From positions 1 through 21,907 of the forward strand of contig JAEUOZ010000077.1 of assembly GCA_016790225.1 (NCBI GenBank): a stretch of 21,907 bases of DNA. The letters run 5' to 3'. Source of the DNA: Rubrivivax sp. (GTDB lineage Bacteria; Pseudomonadota; Gammaproteobacteria; Burkholderiales; Burkholderiaceae). Under the pieces are notes generated by a model. The model was not told where the DNA came from and made no database searches. It was given only the letters and a program-made list of their open reading frames with translations. The translations under genes were made by a program, and so were the position numbers. This document shows, piece after piece, positions 13,996 through 21,907 of this stretch; the stretch's first letter is position 1, and each line of letters begins with the position of its first letter.

Positions 13996-15396
13996 TCAGC
14001 GCGCCGCGGCCGGTGCCGGGCAGGTGGGCAGATCGACGGTGAACAGCGCGCCGCCCTGGCTGGCATTGCCCGCGGCGATCTGGCCGCCGTGGCGATCGAT
14101 GATCCCGTAGCTGATGGACAGGCCCAGGCCCGTGCCCTTGCCCACCGGCTTGGTGGTGAAGAAGGGCTCGAAGACATGGCCGATGCGATCCGCCGGGATG
14201 CCGGGGCCGTTGTCGCGGAACGACAGGCGCACGCGGTCGGCGCTGATGCGCTGCGACACCCACAGCTGCGGCGGGTGGCGCTCGGCGGCGCTGGCGGCGT
14301 CATAGGCGTTCTGCACCAGGTTCATGAAGACCTGCAGCAGCTGGCCTTCGCTGCCCACCACCCAGCAATCGCGCTGTGCCGTGAAGCTCACGTCGAAAGC
14401 CGGTGCCGTGCCCTTGCGCACCCAGTGGATCGCGCGCTCGACCACCGGGTTCAGCGCCACCGGTGCCAGGCCCTCGCGGTCGATGACCGAAAAGCGCTTC
14501 AGGCCGGCCACGATGTCGGCCGTGCGCTGCGCGCCTTCCAGCGTGCCCTGCATCAGCGAATCCAGATCGCCCAGCGTGTGATCGATGCGCAGGCTGCTCC
14601 GCAAACGCCCCAGTTCATCGGCTCCAGAACCCGCATGCAGCGCGCCCACGTACTGTTCCAGCCGGCGGGTATAACGCGCCAGCGCATGCACATTGCCCAG
14701 CACGAAGCTGATCGGGTTGTTGAGCTCATGCGCCACGCCGGCCACCAGGCGGCCCAGCGAGGCCATCTTCTCGCTGTGCAGCAGCTGCTGCTGCGTGCGC
14801 TGCAGCGCATCGTGCGCCTGACGCAGCTGGTGGTAGGCGCGCTTGAGCTCGCCCATCGGGCGGCCGACGAACACATGGCCCACGCGCCGCCCCGCGCTGT
14901 TCAGGCGCGGCGTGCAGTTGAAATCCACCGGCATGCGCTGGTCGTGCGCGTCGCGCAGATCCACTTCCACCGTCGAGCCATGCCGTGCGGCCACCGTGAG
15001 CATGGCGCTGCGCAGGCGCTCCACGCCGGCCTCGTCGGCCAGCAGCGTGTCGATCGGGCGGCCGCGCAGTTCCTCGTCGCTGCGGCCCACCAGTTCGCAC
15101 AGCGCCGCGTTGGTCTCCTCGATCTCGCCTTCTTCGTTGCAGGCCACGAGCACATCGCTCATCGCCTGCAGCAGGCTGAAGATGAACTGCTGCTGCTGCT
15201 CCAGCTCGGCGTTCTTGGCCTCCAGCGCCATCTCGTCGGCCACGAGCTGCTGGTAGACCTCGTCCATCTTGTGGATCACATCGACCCAGGTGGATTCGTC
15301 GACGCCCTCCAGGGGCTGGCCGGCCAGCTCGGTGAGCATCGGGCTGGGCAAGGCCGGGCGGCGCGCGCGATCCTCGGTGCTGTCCTCGGCTGACAT
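13996..15396 (-). CDS. hoxJ: HoxJ, histidine kinase of the H2-sensing system
   Basis: The protein has 466 residues from ATG 15396. HoxJ is the cytosolic kinase that binds the regulatory hydrogenase HoxBC and controls HoxA. An N-terminal segment with a coiled coil (residues about 38-72) leads into a PAS domain (about 72-190, '[28 protein letters not shown]'), the H-box '[22 protein letters not shown]' with His223 as the phosphorylation site, and an ATPase domain with N-box '[12 protein letters not shown]', G1 'DNGPGIP', F-box 'EPFFTTK' and G2 'GKGTGLGLS'. There is no transmembrane helix, as expected for HoxJ. An alternative ATG at 15441 would overlap hoxC by 25 nt and adds 15 residues; neither start has a good ribosome site. 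It follows the hoxC stop by 20 nt and is the last gene of the hox operon. Confidence 0.93.
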   Translation of the reverse strand: MSAEDSTEDRARRPALPSPMLTELAGQPLEGVDESTWVDVIHKMDEVYQQLVADEMALEAKNAELEQQQQFIFSLLQAMSDVLVACNEEGEIEETNAALCELVGRSDEELRGRPIDTLLADEAGVERLRSAMLTVAARHGSTVEVDLRDAHDQRMPVDFNCTPRLNSAGRRVGHVFVGRPMGELKRAYHQLRQAHDALQRTQQQLLHSEKMASLGRLVAGVAHELNNPISFVLGNVHALARYTRRLEQYVGALHAGSGADELGRLRSSLRIDHTLGDLDSLMQGTLEGAQRTADIVAGLKRFSVIDREGLAPVALNPVVERAIHWVRKGTAPAFDVSFTAQRDCWVVGSEGQLLQVFMNLVQNAYDAASAAERHPPQLWVSQRISADRVRLSFRDNGPGIPADRIGHVFEPFFTTKPVGKGTGLGLSISYGIIDRHGGQIAAGNASQGGALFTVDLPTCPAPAAAR

Positions 15397-15416
15397 GGCG
15401 GGCGCGTCTCGAAGCT

Positions 15417-16910
15417 TCAGTGCACGGTGCAGACCATGCACGGATCGAAGGAGCGCACCACGTGCTGCACGGCCACGGCGCCCTCGTCGGCCGGCTCCAG
15501 CGCCAGATCCTGCAGGGCGGCTTCCAGCGCGCCGGGCACGCCATCGGCATCGCGCGGGGAGAAGTTCCAGCTTGTGGGCGAGACGATCTGGTAATTGGCG
15601 ATGCGCTCATCGGCCACGCACAGCCAGTGGCCCAGGGCACCGCGCGCGGCTTCGGTCACGCCGAAGGCGCGTCCTTGCGCCGGCAAGGGCTGCGGCGTGT
15701 GGAAGGGCTCGCCCGGCTGCAGCGCCGCCAGCCAACGCTCCACCTCAGGCAGCACCTGCGCCAGCTCCAGCGCACGCGCCAGCACGCGCTCGGCCACGCC
15801 GCTGCCGCGCTGGCCCACCAGCTCTCGCAGCAGCGGATGGCCTTGCACCAGCTGGCGCGCCAGCGCGCCGGTCTCCACCACACGGCCGGCCAGGCGCGGC
15901 GCCTTGTTCCAGGTGTAGGCGCCTGCCTTGTCGGCCTGCGGCCGCGTATGGCCGTGCCAGGGGTGGCGCGCGTCTTCGCCATCGCCTTCCAGCCAGGCGT
16001 GGGTGGCGTCCTCGCTGATGCGCTCCCAGGCCACGGGGCGGGCCGCCGCCTCGTCCGCACTCCAGACGCCCGGGGCCAGCAGGTGGCTGCCATCGCTCTG
16101 TCGGTAGGCGCCATAGCTGAGGTAGCGGCCGGGGCCGGGCCCCAGGCGCCAGAGATCCAGATCGTCAGCCAGGGTGAGAAAGAAGCGCAGATCGCCCTGC
16201 ATCGGCGCCTGCGCGTGCCAGGCATCCAGCTGCTCGACACTGGCCAGCGCGGCCACGGATTCCAGTTCGTCGGCGAACAGCTGTTCTTCGAGAAAGGCGC
16301 GGAACTCGCGTGCCTTGGCCAGCAGGCGCAGGCGCTCGGCGGCTTCCACCGCACGGGCGCTGCCGCCGGGCTGGATGCTCTGCGTGTGCGGCCACTTGCC
16401 GCCCAAAGTGCCCAGCATCGTCATCCAGCGCTGCCGGGCTGCCAGCGCGTGGCGCGCGTGCACACCCTGCTGCGCGGCAAAGCGGCGCAGGGCTTGCGCA
16501 TGCCAGGGGCGCGCCGCATAAAAAGGGCGCGTGAAATCGGGCATGAAGAACAGATAGAAGTGCGTCAGGTGATCGGAAAGGTTTTCGCAGGCCAGCATCA
16601 GATTGATGGCATGCGCGCCGTTGGGCGGCGGTGTCTGACCGGCCAGATCAGCCAAGGCCCGCGCCGCCGCGACGGATTGGGAGACCGAGCAGATGCCGCA
16701 GATGCGCGGCACGATCACCAGCGCATCCATCGGCGGGCGGCCTTGCAGCAGGTTCTCGAAGCCGCGGTACATGGGCGCACAGACCTCGGCGCGCGCCACG
16801 CGGCCTGACTGCAGCGTGAGCTGCACTTCCAGATCGCCTTCGACGCGGTTGAAGGGCCCCAGCACCCGCCGGCCCGTGGGCGCCTGCGGCAAGGGCTCGG
16901 CCCGGTTCAC
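15417..16910 (-). CDS. hoxC: HoxC, large subunit of the regulatory [NiFe] hydrogenase
   Basis: The protein has 497 residues, starting at GTG 16910, whose bases overlap the hoxB stop (GTGA). HoxC carries the NiFe(CN)2CO site of the H2 sensor. The N-terminal 'PRICGICSVSQS' has Cys71 and Cys74; the C-terminal 'DPCMVCTVH' has Cys491 and Cys494. The protein ends at His497 with no extension to be removed by a maturation protease, which is a defining trait of regulatory hydrogenases. Ile73 in CGIC and Phe121 in 'HLTHFYLFFMPDF' correspond, with a constant offset of 11, to Ile62 and Phe110 of the R. eutropha sensor, which narrow the gas channel and exclude oxygen. The alternative of an energy-converting uptake hydrogenase (HoxG/HupL) is ruled out by the missing C-terminal peptide and the hoxJ neighbour. 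Confidence 0.96.
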   Translation of the reverse strand: MNRAEPLPQAPTGRRVLGPFNRVEGDLEVQLTLQSGRVARAEVCAPMYRGFENLLQGRPPMDALVIVPRICGICSVSQSVAAARALADLAGQTPPPNGAHAINLMLACENLSDHLTHFYLFFMPDFTRPFYAARPWHAQALRRFAAQQGVHARHALAARQRWMTMLGTLGGKWPHTQSIQPGGSARAVEAAERLRLLAKAREFRAFLEEQLFADELESVAALASVEQLDAWHAQAPMQGDLRFFLTLADDLDLWRLGPGPGRYLSYGAYRQSDGSHLLAPGVWSADEAAARPVAWERISEDATHAWLEGDGEDARHPWHGHTRPQADKAGAYTWNKAPRLAGRVVETGALARQLVQGHPLLRELVGQRGSGVAERVLARALELAQVLPEVERWLAALQPGEPFHTPQPLPAQGRAFGVTEAARGALGHWLCVADERIANYQIVSPTSWNFSPRDADGVPGALEAALQDLALEPADEGAVAVQHVVRSFDPCMVCTVH

Positions 16911-17905
16911 TTCAGCCTCGTCTTGCGGATCGGCGGTGTCACGACCAGATGGTCGGCGCGCGCATTGCTCTTCACGCGGCGCGGCGTGGCGCTCTTGGAC
17001 AGCGAGGCCAGCGCCACGAACCAGGCCTTGGGCATGTCGGTGGGCAGCCCGATGGGAATGCCGGCCAGCGTGGGCGTGCGGTCAAAGGCGTGGCCGGGAT
17101 CCTGGAAGCCGGGCTCGGTGCAGCTGATGCAGGCATAGCCGCCGCGCGTGCAGGAGCCTTCACCGTTCCACAGCCGCGTGTTGCAATCGGCATGCGCCTG
17201 CGTGCCCTTGCAACCCATGTGCTCCATCAGGCAGCCCAGGTCCGAAGGCTGCTCGGCACTCGCCTTGAATTCGTAGAACTCGTTGCGGGTGCAACCGTGG
17301 TGCACCAGGTGATCGGTGTAGAAGCGAGGCCGGCCCAGCATGTCCAGATCGGCTTCGGCCAGCTCGTCGCGCGCCAGCGCCATGAGCGTGTCGATCACCC
17401 AGCCCGGATGCGTCGGGCAGCCGGCGATGTTGATCACCGGCAGCCCGCCACGGCCGCGGAACCCCGCGCCCAGCAACCCGCCCGGCTGCTCGTTCAGGTA
17501 CTGCAGGCCACAGGCTTCCGTGGCGTTGTCGCCGCTGGCGCTGATGCCGCCCCAGGCCGCACAGCTGCCCACCGCCGCCACATGCGTGGCCACGGCGGAC
17601 AGGCGGCGCACCCACTCGATCATCGGCACATCCGTGCCCGCCATGCGGTGGAAGCGGCCACTGCCCTGCGGCCCGCGCAGCAAGGCGCCTTCGATGCACA
17701 GCACATCGACCTTTCGCCGACCGGCCATCACCTCGTCCAGCAGCTGCAGCAGCTCTTCGCCGCTGGCCAGCGAGAGTGCCGGGTGCCACATCAGACGCAC
17801 GCCCGCGGCACGCAGCGAGCCGTGCAGATCCGGCACGTCGGCGCACAGCAAGGACATGCTGCAGCCGCCGCAACCCCCACTCTGGAGCCAGAGAACGTCG
17901 ATCAT
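16907..17905 (-). CDS. hoxB: HoxB, small subunit of the regulatory [NiFe] hydrogenase
   Basis: The protein has 332 residues from ATG 17905, which overlaps the hoxA stop as ATGA. It begins directly with the proximal cluster motif 'SGGCGGCSMSLLC' and has no Tat signal, so the sensor stays in the cytosol. Likely proximal ligands are Cys12, Cys15, Cys115 and Cys163. Distal ligands are His202, Cys205, Cys225 and Cys232. Medial candidates are Cys241, Cys252, Cys259 and Cys262. Four medial Cys, not the three plus Pro of standard hydrogenases, fits a [4Fe-4S] cluster, as expected for regulatory enzymes. After the last cluster a roughly 50-residue basic C-terminal extension ('ARADHLVVTPPIRKTRLK') is present; in R. 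eutropha this tail is needed for oligomer formation and HoxJ contact. Confidence 0.96.
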   Translation of the reverse strand: MIDVLWLQSGGCGGCSMSLLCADVPDLHGSLRAAGVRLMWHPALSLASGEELLQLLDEVMAGRRKVDVLCIEGALLRGPQGSGRFHRMAGTDVPMIEWVRRLSAVATHVAAVGSCAAWGGISASGDNATEACGLQYLNEQPGGLLGAGFRGRGGLPVINIAGCPTHPGWVIDTLMALARDELAEADLDMLGRPRFYTDHLVHHGCTRNEFYEFKASAEQPSDLGCLMEHMGCKGTQAHADCNTRLWNGEGSCTRGGYACISCTEPGFQDPGHAFDRTPTLAGIPIGLPTDMPKAWFVALASLSKSATPRRVKSNARADHLVVTPPIRKTRLK

Positions 17906-19377
17906 CTGGATTCGATTCCGAAGCGCAGCAGCTTCGCACGAAGGCCCACGCGCGACAAGCCCAGCTCCTGCGCGGCGCGGGTCTTGTTCCAGTGCTGGCG
18001 CAGCAGCACTTCGCGCAGCACCATGGCCTCGATCGCATCCAGCCGCTCCTGCAGCGTGCCGCTGGCGGGCAGCGGCGCCGACTGTCCCGCCACGGCCTTC
18101 ATCTGCCCGGCCTGGCCCTTGAGCAGCCGGCTGGAGAAGGACGCCGCGCGCAGCGTGAGACCTTCGCTCAAGGCCATCGCACGGGCGATCTCGTTGCGCA
18201 GCTCGCGGATATTGCCGGGCCAGGGGTAGGACATCAGCACGGCACGCGCGTCTTCGTCGAAGTGCGCCGGCGGCAGGCTGAGCTCGCGGCAGACATCGGC
18301 CAGCAGGTGCTCGGCGACCGGCAGCACATCGCCGGGCCGCTCGCGCAGCGGTGGCATCGACAGCGTGACCCCGGCCAGGCGGTAGTAGAGATCCTCGCGG
18401 AAGCGGCCGGCGCGCACATCGGCTTCGAGATCGCGGTGCGTGGCCGCAATGACGCGAACGTCCACCGGAATCGAACGTGTGCCCCCCACGGGGCGCAGCT
18501 CGCCTTCCTGCAGCACGCGCAGCAGACGCACCTGGAACGAGGGCGAGGTCTCGCCGATCTCGTCCAGGAAGATGGTGCCGCCGTGGGCGCGCTGGAACAG
18601 ACCGATGTGGTCTTCGACCGCCCCGGTGAAGGCGCCCCGCTTGTGGCCGAAGAGTTCGCTCTCCAGCAGCGTGTCCGGGATGGCGGCGCAGTTCTCCACC
18701 ACGAAGGCCGCACTCATGCGCGGCGAGGCATAGTGGATGGCGCGCGCCATCAGTTCCTTGCCGGTGCCCGATTCACCCAGCACCAGCACCGAGAGGTCGT
18801 AGCGTGCCACGCGTGAAGCCACCTCGCAGACATCGTCCAGCGGGCTGCCGGCTGCACGCACGATGCGCTCGAAGCCGAACAACGTGCGCGCCTCGTTCAC
18901 GCGTTGCTGCCGGCGCACGCGCAGGGCCTGGGTGCCGCCGCGCAGATCCACCTCCAGCCGCTGCAGACCGTGCTGCAGCGTGCGCGCCTCGACGGCACTC
19001 TTCACGGTGGTCAGCAGGTGATCGGGCATCCAGGGCTTCATCACGTACTGGTAGATGCCCGCCTCGTTCACGCCGGCGATGATGTCCTCGCTGTCGGCAT
19101 AGCCGGAGATGATGATGCGCACCGTGGCCGGCCAGCGTTCGCGCGATTCCTTCAGGAAATCCACGCCACTCAGGCCCGGCATGCGCTGATCGCAGAGGAT
19201 CACGTCCACCGCGTTTCGCTCCATCAGGGCGCGCGCGGCCTCGGCATCGCTGGCGGTGAGGATGCGGAAGTCCTCATCCAGCGTGCGGCGCATGGCCTCC
19301 TGCGAGCGCACCTCGTCATCGACGACCAGCACCAGCGGCAGATCGCCAACGGACAGCGGAAGCTCGGGGGCGTTCAT
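17902..19377 (-). CDS. hoxA: HoxA, NtrC-family sigma54-dependent activator of hydrogenase genes
   Basis: The protein has 491 residues from ATG 19377, overlapping the hoxX stop as ATGA. HoxA activates hydrogenase promoters with sigma54 RNA polymerase. The receiver domain (about 15-130) has the acidic pair Asp20/Asp21, phospho-acceptor Asp63 in 'VILCDQRMPG' and Lys114 in 'YVMKPW'. The AAA+ domain (about 165-400) has Walker A 'GESGTGKE' (201-208), the sigma54-contact loop GAFTGA (248-253) and Walker B 'TIFLDE' (272-273). The C-terminal Fis-type helix-turn-helix is 'NKTRAAQELGLSRVGLRAKLLRFGI'. In the characterised HoxA system, as in HupR, the unphosphorylated form is the active one and phosphorylation by HoxJ switches it off; this is family knowledge, not visible here. 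Confidence 0.95.
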   Translation of the reverse strand: MNAPELPLSVGDLPLVLVVDDEVRSQEAMRRTLDEDFRILTASDAEAARALMERNAVDVILCDQRMPGLSGVDFLKESRERWPATVRIIISGYADSEDIIAGVNEAGIYQYVMKPWMPDHLLTTVKSAVEARTLQHGLQRLEVDLRGGTQALRVRRQQRVNEARTLFGFERIVRAAGSPLDDVCEVASRVARYDLSVLVLGESGTGKELMARAIHYASPRMSAAFVVENCAAIPDTLLESELFGHKRGAFTGAVEDHIGLFQRAHGGTIFLDEIGETSPSFQVRLLRVLQEGELRPVGGTRSIPVDVRVIAATHRDLEADVRAGRFREDLYYRLAGVTLSMPPLRERPGDVLPVAEHLLADVCRELSLPPAHFDEDARAVLMSYPWPGNIRELRNEIARAMALSEGLTLRAASFSSRLLKGQAGQMKAVAGQSAPLPASGTLQERLDAIEAMVLREVLLRQHWNKTRAAQELGLSRVGLRAKLLRFGIESR

Positions 19378-21137
19378 CGGTGCAGGGCCAGGTGGCGGGG
19401 GGTCCAGGCGTGCGGCTTGCGGTGCACGAAGTGGTGCCGCGCGACATGGTAGCTGGGGTCAAAGCCGTAGAAGTTGCGCCGCATGCGTGTCAGCTCTTCG
19501 GCGCGGTAGGCCGCCAGCGGCTTGTGCGCCTCATCGGCGGCGCGGCGCGCCCGCTTGTGCTGCACCCGCGCCGCATGATCGGGCGCGGCGGCCAGGGCCA
19601 GCGCGCGCGCCAGACACTCGGATTCGAACGCCGCCTGCGAGGGCCCGAAGACAGCGTCCGCCAGGCCCAGCGTCAGCGCCTGCGAGGCGCTCATCGGCAG
19701 GCGGCCCTGCATGATCTCGCGCGAGCGGGCCGTGCCCACGCGCTGCGGCAGCAGGTAGGTCCAGTACTCGCTGCCGTAGAGATTGCCCATGTTCTTGTAG
19801 TGCGGGTTGAGCACCACGGCTTCGCGCAGCCAGACCTGATCGGCCGCCAACGCGAGAAAGCAGCCACCCGCACCGGCATTGCCGCGCAGCGCGCTGATCA
19901 CCAGCCGATCCGTGGTCTGCAGGATCTGCAGCGCAACATCGTCGATGGCGTTGATGTGGCGCCAGGAGGCATCGGCCGCGCTGTCGCCGGCATCGTGCGC
20001 GCAGGCCTCGATCTCGTGCAGGTGGATGCCGTTGCAGAAGAAGTCGCGCCCGCCGGCCAGCACCAGCACCTGCGTATCGCGCGCGGCCAGCTCGCTCAGC
20101 GCCTGCTGCAGCCGGCCGGCCTGGCGCTCGGACAGCGCGCCGTTGAAGAAATCGAAATCGAGCCAGCCCACGCGCGCGCCGGGCGGGCCGAGCTCACGGT
20201 AGTGCAGCTCGTCCCAGGCGCCGTCTTCGCGCTGCAGCGGCACCGGCCATTCCGGCAGGCTGGCCGCCGCTTCGGCCCAGGCGCGCGTCGCGGCCAGCTT
20301 GAGCGAGGGCGTGCCATCGGCCTGCGGCGCACGCCGCACATGGCCCACCCACACGGCGCCATCCCGCGTGCGCAGCAGCAGTGCCGGCCCGCGCCGCGCC
20401 AGCGCCTGCCCAGGCTGCTTGCCCGCCATCGCCTGCACGCGCGCCAGCTCCTGAGGCGTGGCTTCGTGCAGATCGTGCAGGCGGCAGTTCTCGCCCAGCA
20501 GCAGGGCCACCGCACCGGGTGCCGAATCGGCGCTGCGCACACGCGCCAGCAGTTGCGCCGTGCTGTGCAGCGACCAGTCGATGGCACGCTGGGCCTGGGT
20601 CACGAGCGGCCGCCAGCCGCCGCCCTCCGTCTGCTGACTTGCCGTGCTGGCCTGCGGCATCGGGCGCGGCACGTCGCTGCCCGGCTGCACCCGCGCCAGC
20701 GCGGCCAGCACGGCGCGCACGGCTGCGGGCGTGACCTGCTGGCGATAGAGCTCGGCCTTGCTGCAAGCCTCGGGAATCTCCAGCCCTTCTGCGGCCCAGA
20801 CGGGGCCGGCATCAAAGTCAGCCGTGGCCTGCAGCACGGTCACACCCCACTGCGCCTTGCCCTCCAGCAGCGCCCAATCCAGCGCCGAAGGCCCGCGGTC
20901 ACCCGGCGGGCCGGGATGCAGCACCAGGCACAGCCGCGTGGACCACACGGATTCCGGAATGCGGCGCTTGAGGAAAGGCGCCAGCACGACATCCGGATCG
21001 AAGCGTGCCACGGCTTCTTCGGTCACGCTGTCGGCGATGTCCAGCTCCACGCTCACGGCATGCCCGGCCTCGCGCAGCACCAGCCACAGCCGCTGCGCCA
21101 GGCCGTTGAAGGCGTGGGTCAGGAGGAGGATCTTCAT
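19374..21137 (-). CDS. hoxX: HoxX/HypX, CO-ligand synthesis enzyme for [NiFe] hydrogenase
   Basis: The protein has 587 residues from ATG 21137, 38 nt after the hypE stop. It has two domains. Residues 1-270 are a formyltetrahydrofolate-using formyltransferase-like domain, with 'VLHPGPPGDRGPSALDWALLEG' (His74) and 'DFDAGPVW' (Asp109). Residues about 330-580 are an enoyl-CoA hydratase/isomerase-like domain, with 'GGRDFFCNGIHLHEIEA' and 'NAGAGGCFLALAADQVWLRE'. HypX makes the active-site CO from formyl-THF through formyl-CoA and is needed for hydrogenase maturation in air. A start at 21212 would lie inside hypE and is rejected. Its presence suggests the organism assembles hydrogenase under oxic conditions. 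The Shine-Dalgarno is weak, so translation may depend on hypE. Confidence 0.95.
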   Translation of the reverse strand: MKILLLTHAFNGLAQRLWLVLREAGHAVSVELDIADSVTEEAVARFDPDVVLAPFLKRRIPESVWSTRLCLVLHPGPPGDRGPSALDWALLEGKAQWGVTVLQATADFDAGPVWAAEGLEIPEACSKAELYRQQVTPAAVRAVLAALARVQPGSDVPRPMPQASTASQQTEGGGWRPLVTQAQRAIDWSLHSTAQLLARVRSADSAPGAVALLLGENCRLHDLHEATPQELARVQAMAGKQPGQALARRGPALLLRTRDGAVWVGHVRRAPQADGTPSLKLAATRAWAEAAASLPEWPVPLQREDGAWDELHYRELGPPGARVGWLDFDFFNGALSERQAGRLQQALSELAARDTQVLVLAGGRDFFCNGIHLHEIEACAHDAGDSAADASWRHINAIDDVALQILQTTDRLVISALRGNAGAGGCFLALAADQVWLREAVVLNPHYKNMGNLYGSEYWTYLLPQRVGTARSREIMQGRLPMSASQALTLGLADAVFGPSQAAFESECLARALALAAAPDHAARVQHKRARRAADEAHKPLAAYRAEELTRMRRNFYGFDPSYHVARHHFVHRKPHAWTPRHLALHR

Positions 21138-21175
21138 CGCCAGCTGAAGGGGGGCAAGGCGATCTGCCGGCCCGC

Positions 21176-21907
21176 TCAGCAGATGCGCGGCAGCGGCTCG
21201 CCCGAGAGCCAATCGACCACGCGGCGCCCGCCGAAGCGGGTGGCCATCTGCACGAAGCGGTGCGGGTCTTCCTGCACGCTGCCGATGCGCGCGGCGCGGC
21301 GCCCCAGGGGATGCTCGCGCAGCAGGTCCAGCGCACGGCTCGCGTGCGCGGCATCGACGATGGCCACGAGCTTGCCCTCGTTGGCGATGTACAGCGGATC
21401 CAGTCCCAGCAGCTCGCAGGCGGCCTCCACCTGAGGCTGCATCGGGATCGCCGCTTCGTCCAGCAGCATGCCCACCGAGGACTGGCGCGCGATCTCGTTC
21501 AGCGTGGTGGCCAGCCCGCCGCGCGTGGGATCGCGCAGGGTGCGCACCGCGCCTTCGGGCAGGCCGTCCAGCAGCTGCTGAACCAGGCCGTTGAGGGCCG
21601 CCGTGTCGCTCTGGATGGTGGTCTCGAACTCCAGCGATTCGCGCTGGGAGAGGATGGCCACGCCGTGATCCCCCATCGTGCCGCTGACGAGGATCACATC
21701 GCCCGGGCGGGCGCGCGCGCCGCCAATGTCGCGCCCGCTCGGCAAGGCCCCCACGCCGGTGGTGCTGATGAAGACGCCGTCGCCCTTGCCCTGCTCCACC
21801 ACCTTGGTGTCGCCGGTGACGATGGCCACGCCGGCCTCGCGCGCGGCAGCGGCCATCGAATCGACGACGCGCTTGAGATCGGCCAGCGCAAAGCCTTCTT
21901 CCAGGAT
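21176..21907 (-). CDS. hypE: HypE, hydrogenase maturation carbamoyl dehydratase (partial)
   Basis: The last 243 codons are present; the 5' part lies beyond the right edge. HypE converts a thiocarbamate on its C-terminal cysteine to thiocyanate, the cyanide donor for the NiFe site, using ATP. Visible features are 'VTGDTKVVEQGKGDGVFI', 'VSGTMGDHGVAILSQRE', 'RDPTRGGLATTLNEIA', 'ANEGKLVAIV' and the conserved C-terminus ending PRIC, where the last cysteine is the carrier residue. The PurM-like fold order is as in the family. It is the first gene seen of the hypE-hoxX-hoxA-hoxB-hoxC-hoxJ run. Other hyp genes and structural hydrogenase genes probably lie beyond the edge. Confidence 0.96.
   Translation of the reverse strand: MLEEGFALADLKRVVDSMAAAAREAGVAIVTGDTKVVEQGKGDGVFISTTGVGALPSGRDIGGARARPGDVILVSGTMGDHGVAILSQRESLEFETTIQSDTAALNGLVQQLLDGLPEGAVRTLRDPTRGGLATTLNEIARQSSVGMLLDEAAIPMQPQVEAACELLGLDPLYIANEGKLVAIVDAAHASRALDLLREHPLGRRAARIGSVQEDPHRFVQMATRFGGRRVVDWLSGEPLPRIC

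Noticed and set aside
13483..15393. 636-codon frame antisense to ybaK and hoxJ
   Set aside because: Spans two recognised genes on the other strand and has the His/Gln/Arg-rich composition of a GC-driven shadow.
15397..15441. Longer hoxJ start overlapping hoxC
   Set aside because: It adds a basic, poorly patterned stretch. ATG 15396 right after the hoxC stop is simpler, though the ribosome site is weak for both.
16907..16910. Possible frameshift or fusion of HoxB and HoxC
   Set aside because: The overlap is a normal GTGA stop/start; both proteins are full length with complete motifs.
19380..21434. 684-codon frame antisense to hoxX and the hypE end
   Set aside because: Same shadow composition; the minus strand encodes clear HoxX and HypE proteins.

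Overview
The window is very GC-rich, gene-dense DNA. It looks like a Burkholderiales betaproteobacterium, probably near the Rubrivivax/Azohydromonas/Cupriavidus type of hydrogen-oxidising bacteria. This rests on the hox/hyp gene order, a small 108-residue protein that I recall mainly from Burkholderiales, and codon use. The species cannot be fixed from this sequence. I see no rRNA, tRNA, CRISPR array, insertion sequence or prophage, and no gene-free gap reaches 300 bases (the largest is 235).

Left part (1-5,121): a lipoprotein with a beta-propeller and a phytase-like esterase domain (minus strand, TTG start), a small conserved protein of unknown function (minus), and the divergent S9 peptidase oligopeptidase B (plus).

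Positions 5,122-8,207 (all minus) look like a four-gene operon read from right to left: a small four-helix membrane protein, a Tat-exported TIM-barrel amidohydrolase, a YtkA/FixH-like secreted protein and a di-heme MauG/cytochrome c peroxidase-like protein. The middle genes are spaced 4 nt apart or overlap by ATGA. Three of the four products act outside the cytoplasm.

Positions 8,292-13,959 are mixed: yciO (plus); plsY-ridA-glutaredoxin (minus); an isolated short-chain dehydrogenase-like gene (plus); an Ala/Lys-rich coiled-coil protein resembling a phasin or PhaM (minus); a TIGR03169-type flavoprotein (minus); and ybaK (minus). The SDR-like gene carries both sequence fingerprints of halohydrin dehalogenases (T-x4-F-x-G and S-x12-Y-x3-R) and is the most notable single gene here.

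Right part (13,996-21,907, all minus) is the end of a hydrogenase accessory and regulatory operon in the order hypE (cut by the window edge), hoxX/hypX, hoxA, hoxB, hoxC, hoxJ. This is the order known from Cupriavidus (Ralstonia) eutropha pHG1. HypE and HoxX make the CN and CO ligands of the NiFe centre. HoxB and HoxC form the cytosolic H2-sensing regulatory hydrogenase, HoxJ is its partner histidine kinase, and HoxA is the NtrC-type activator. HoxC ends directly after the C-terminal Cys/His motif and has Ile and Phe at the two gas-channel positions linked to oxygen-insensitive H2 sensing. HoxJ keeps all its catalytic boxes. The structural hydrogenase genes should lie beyond the right edge.
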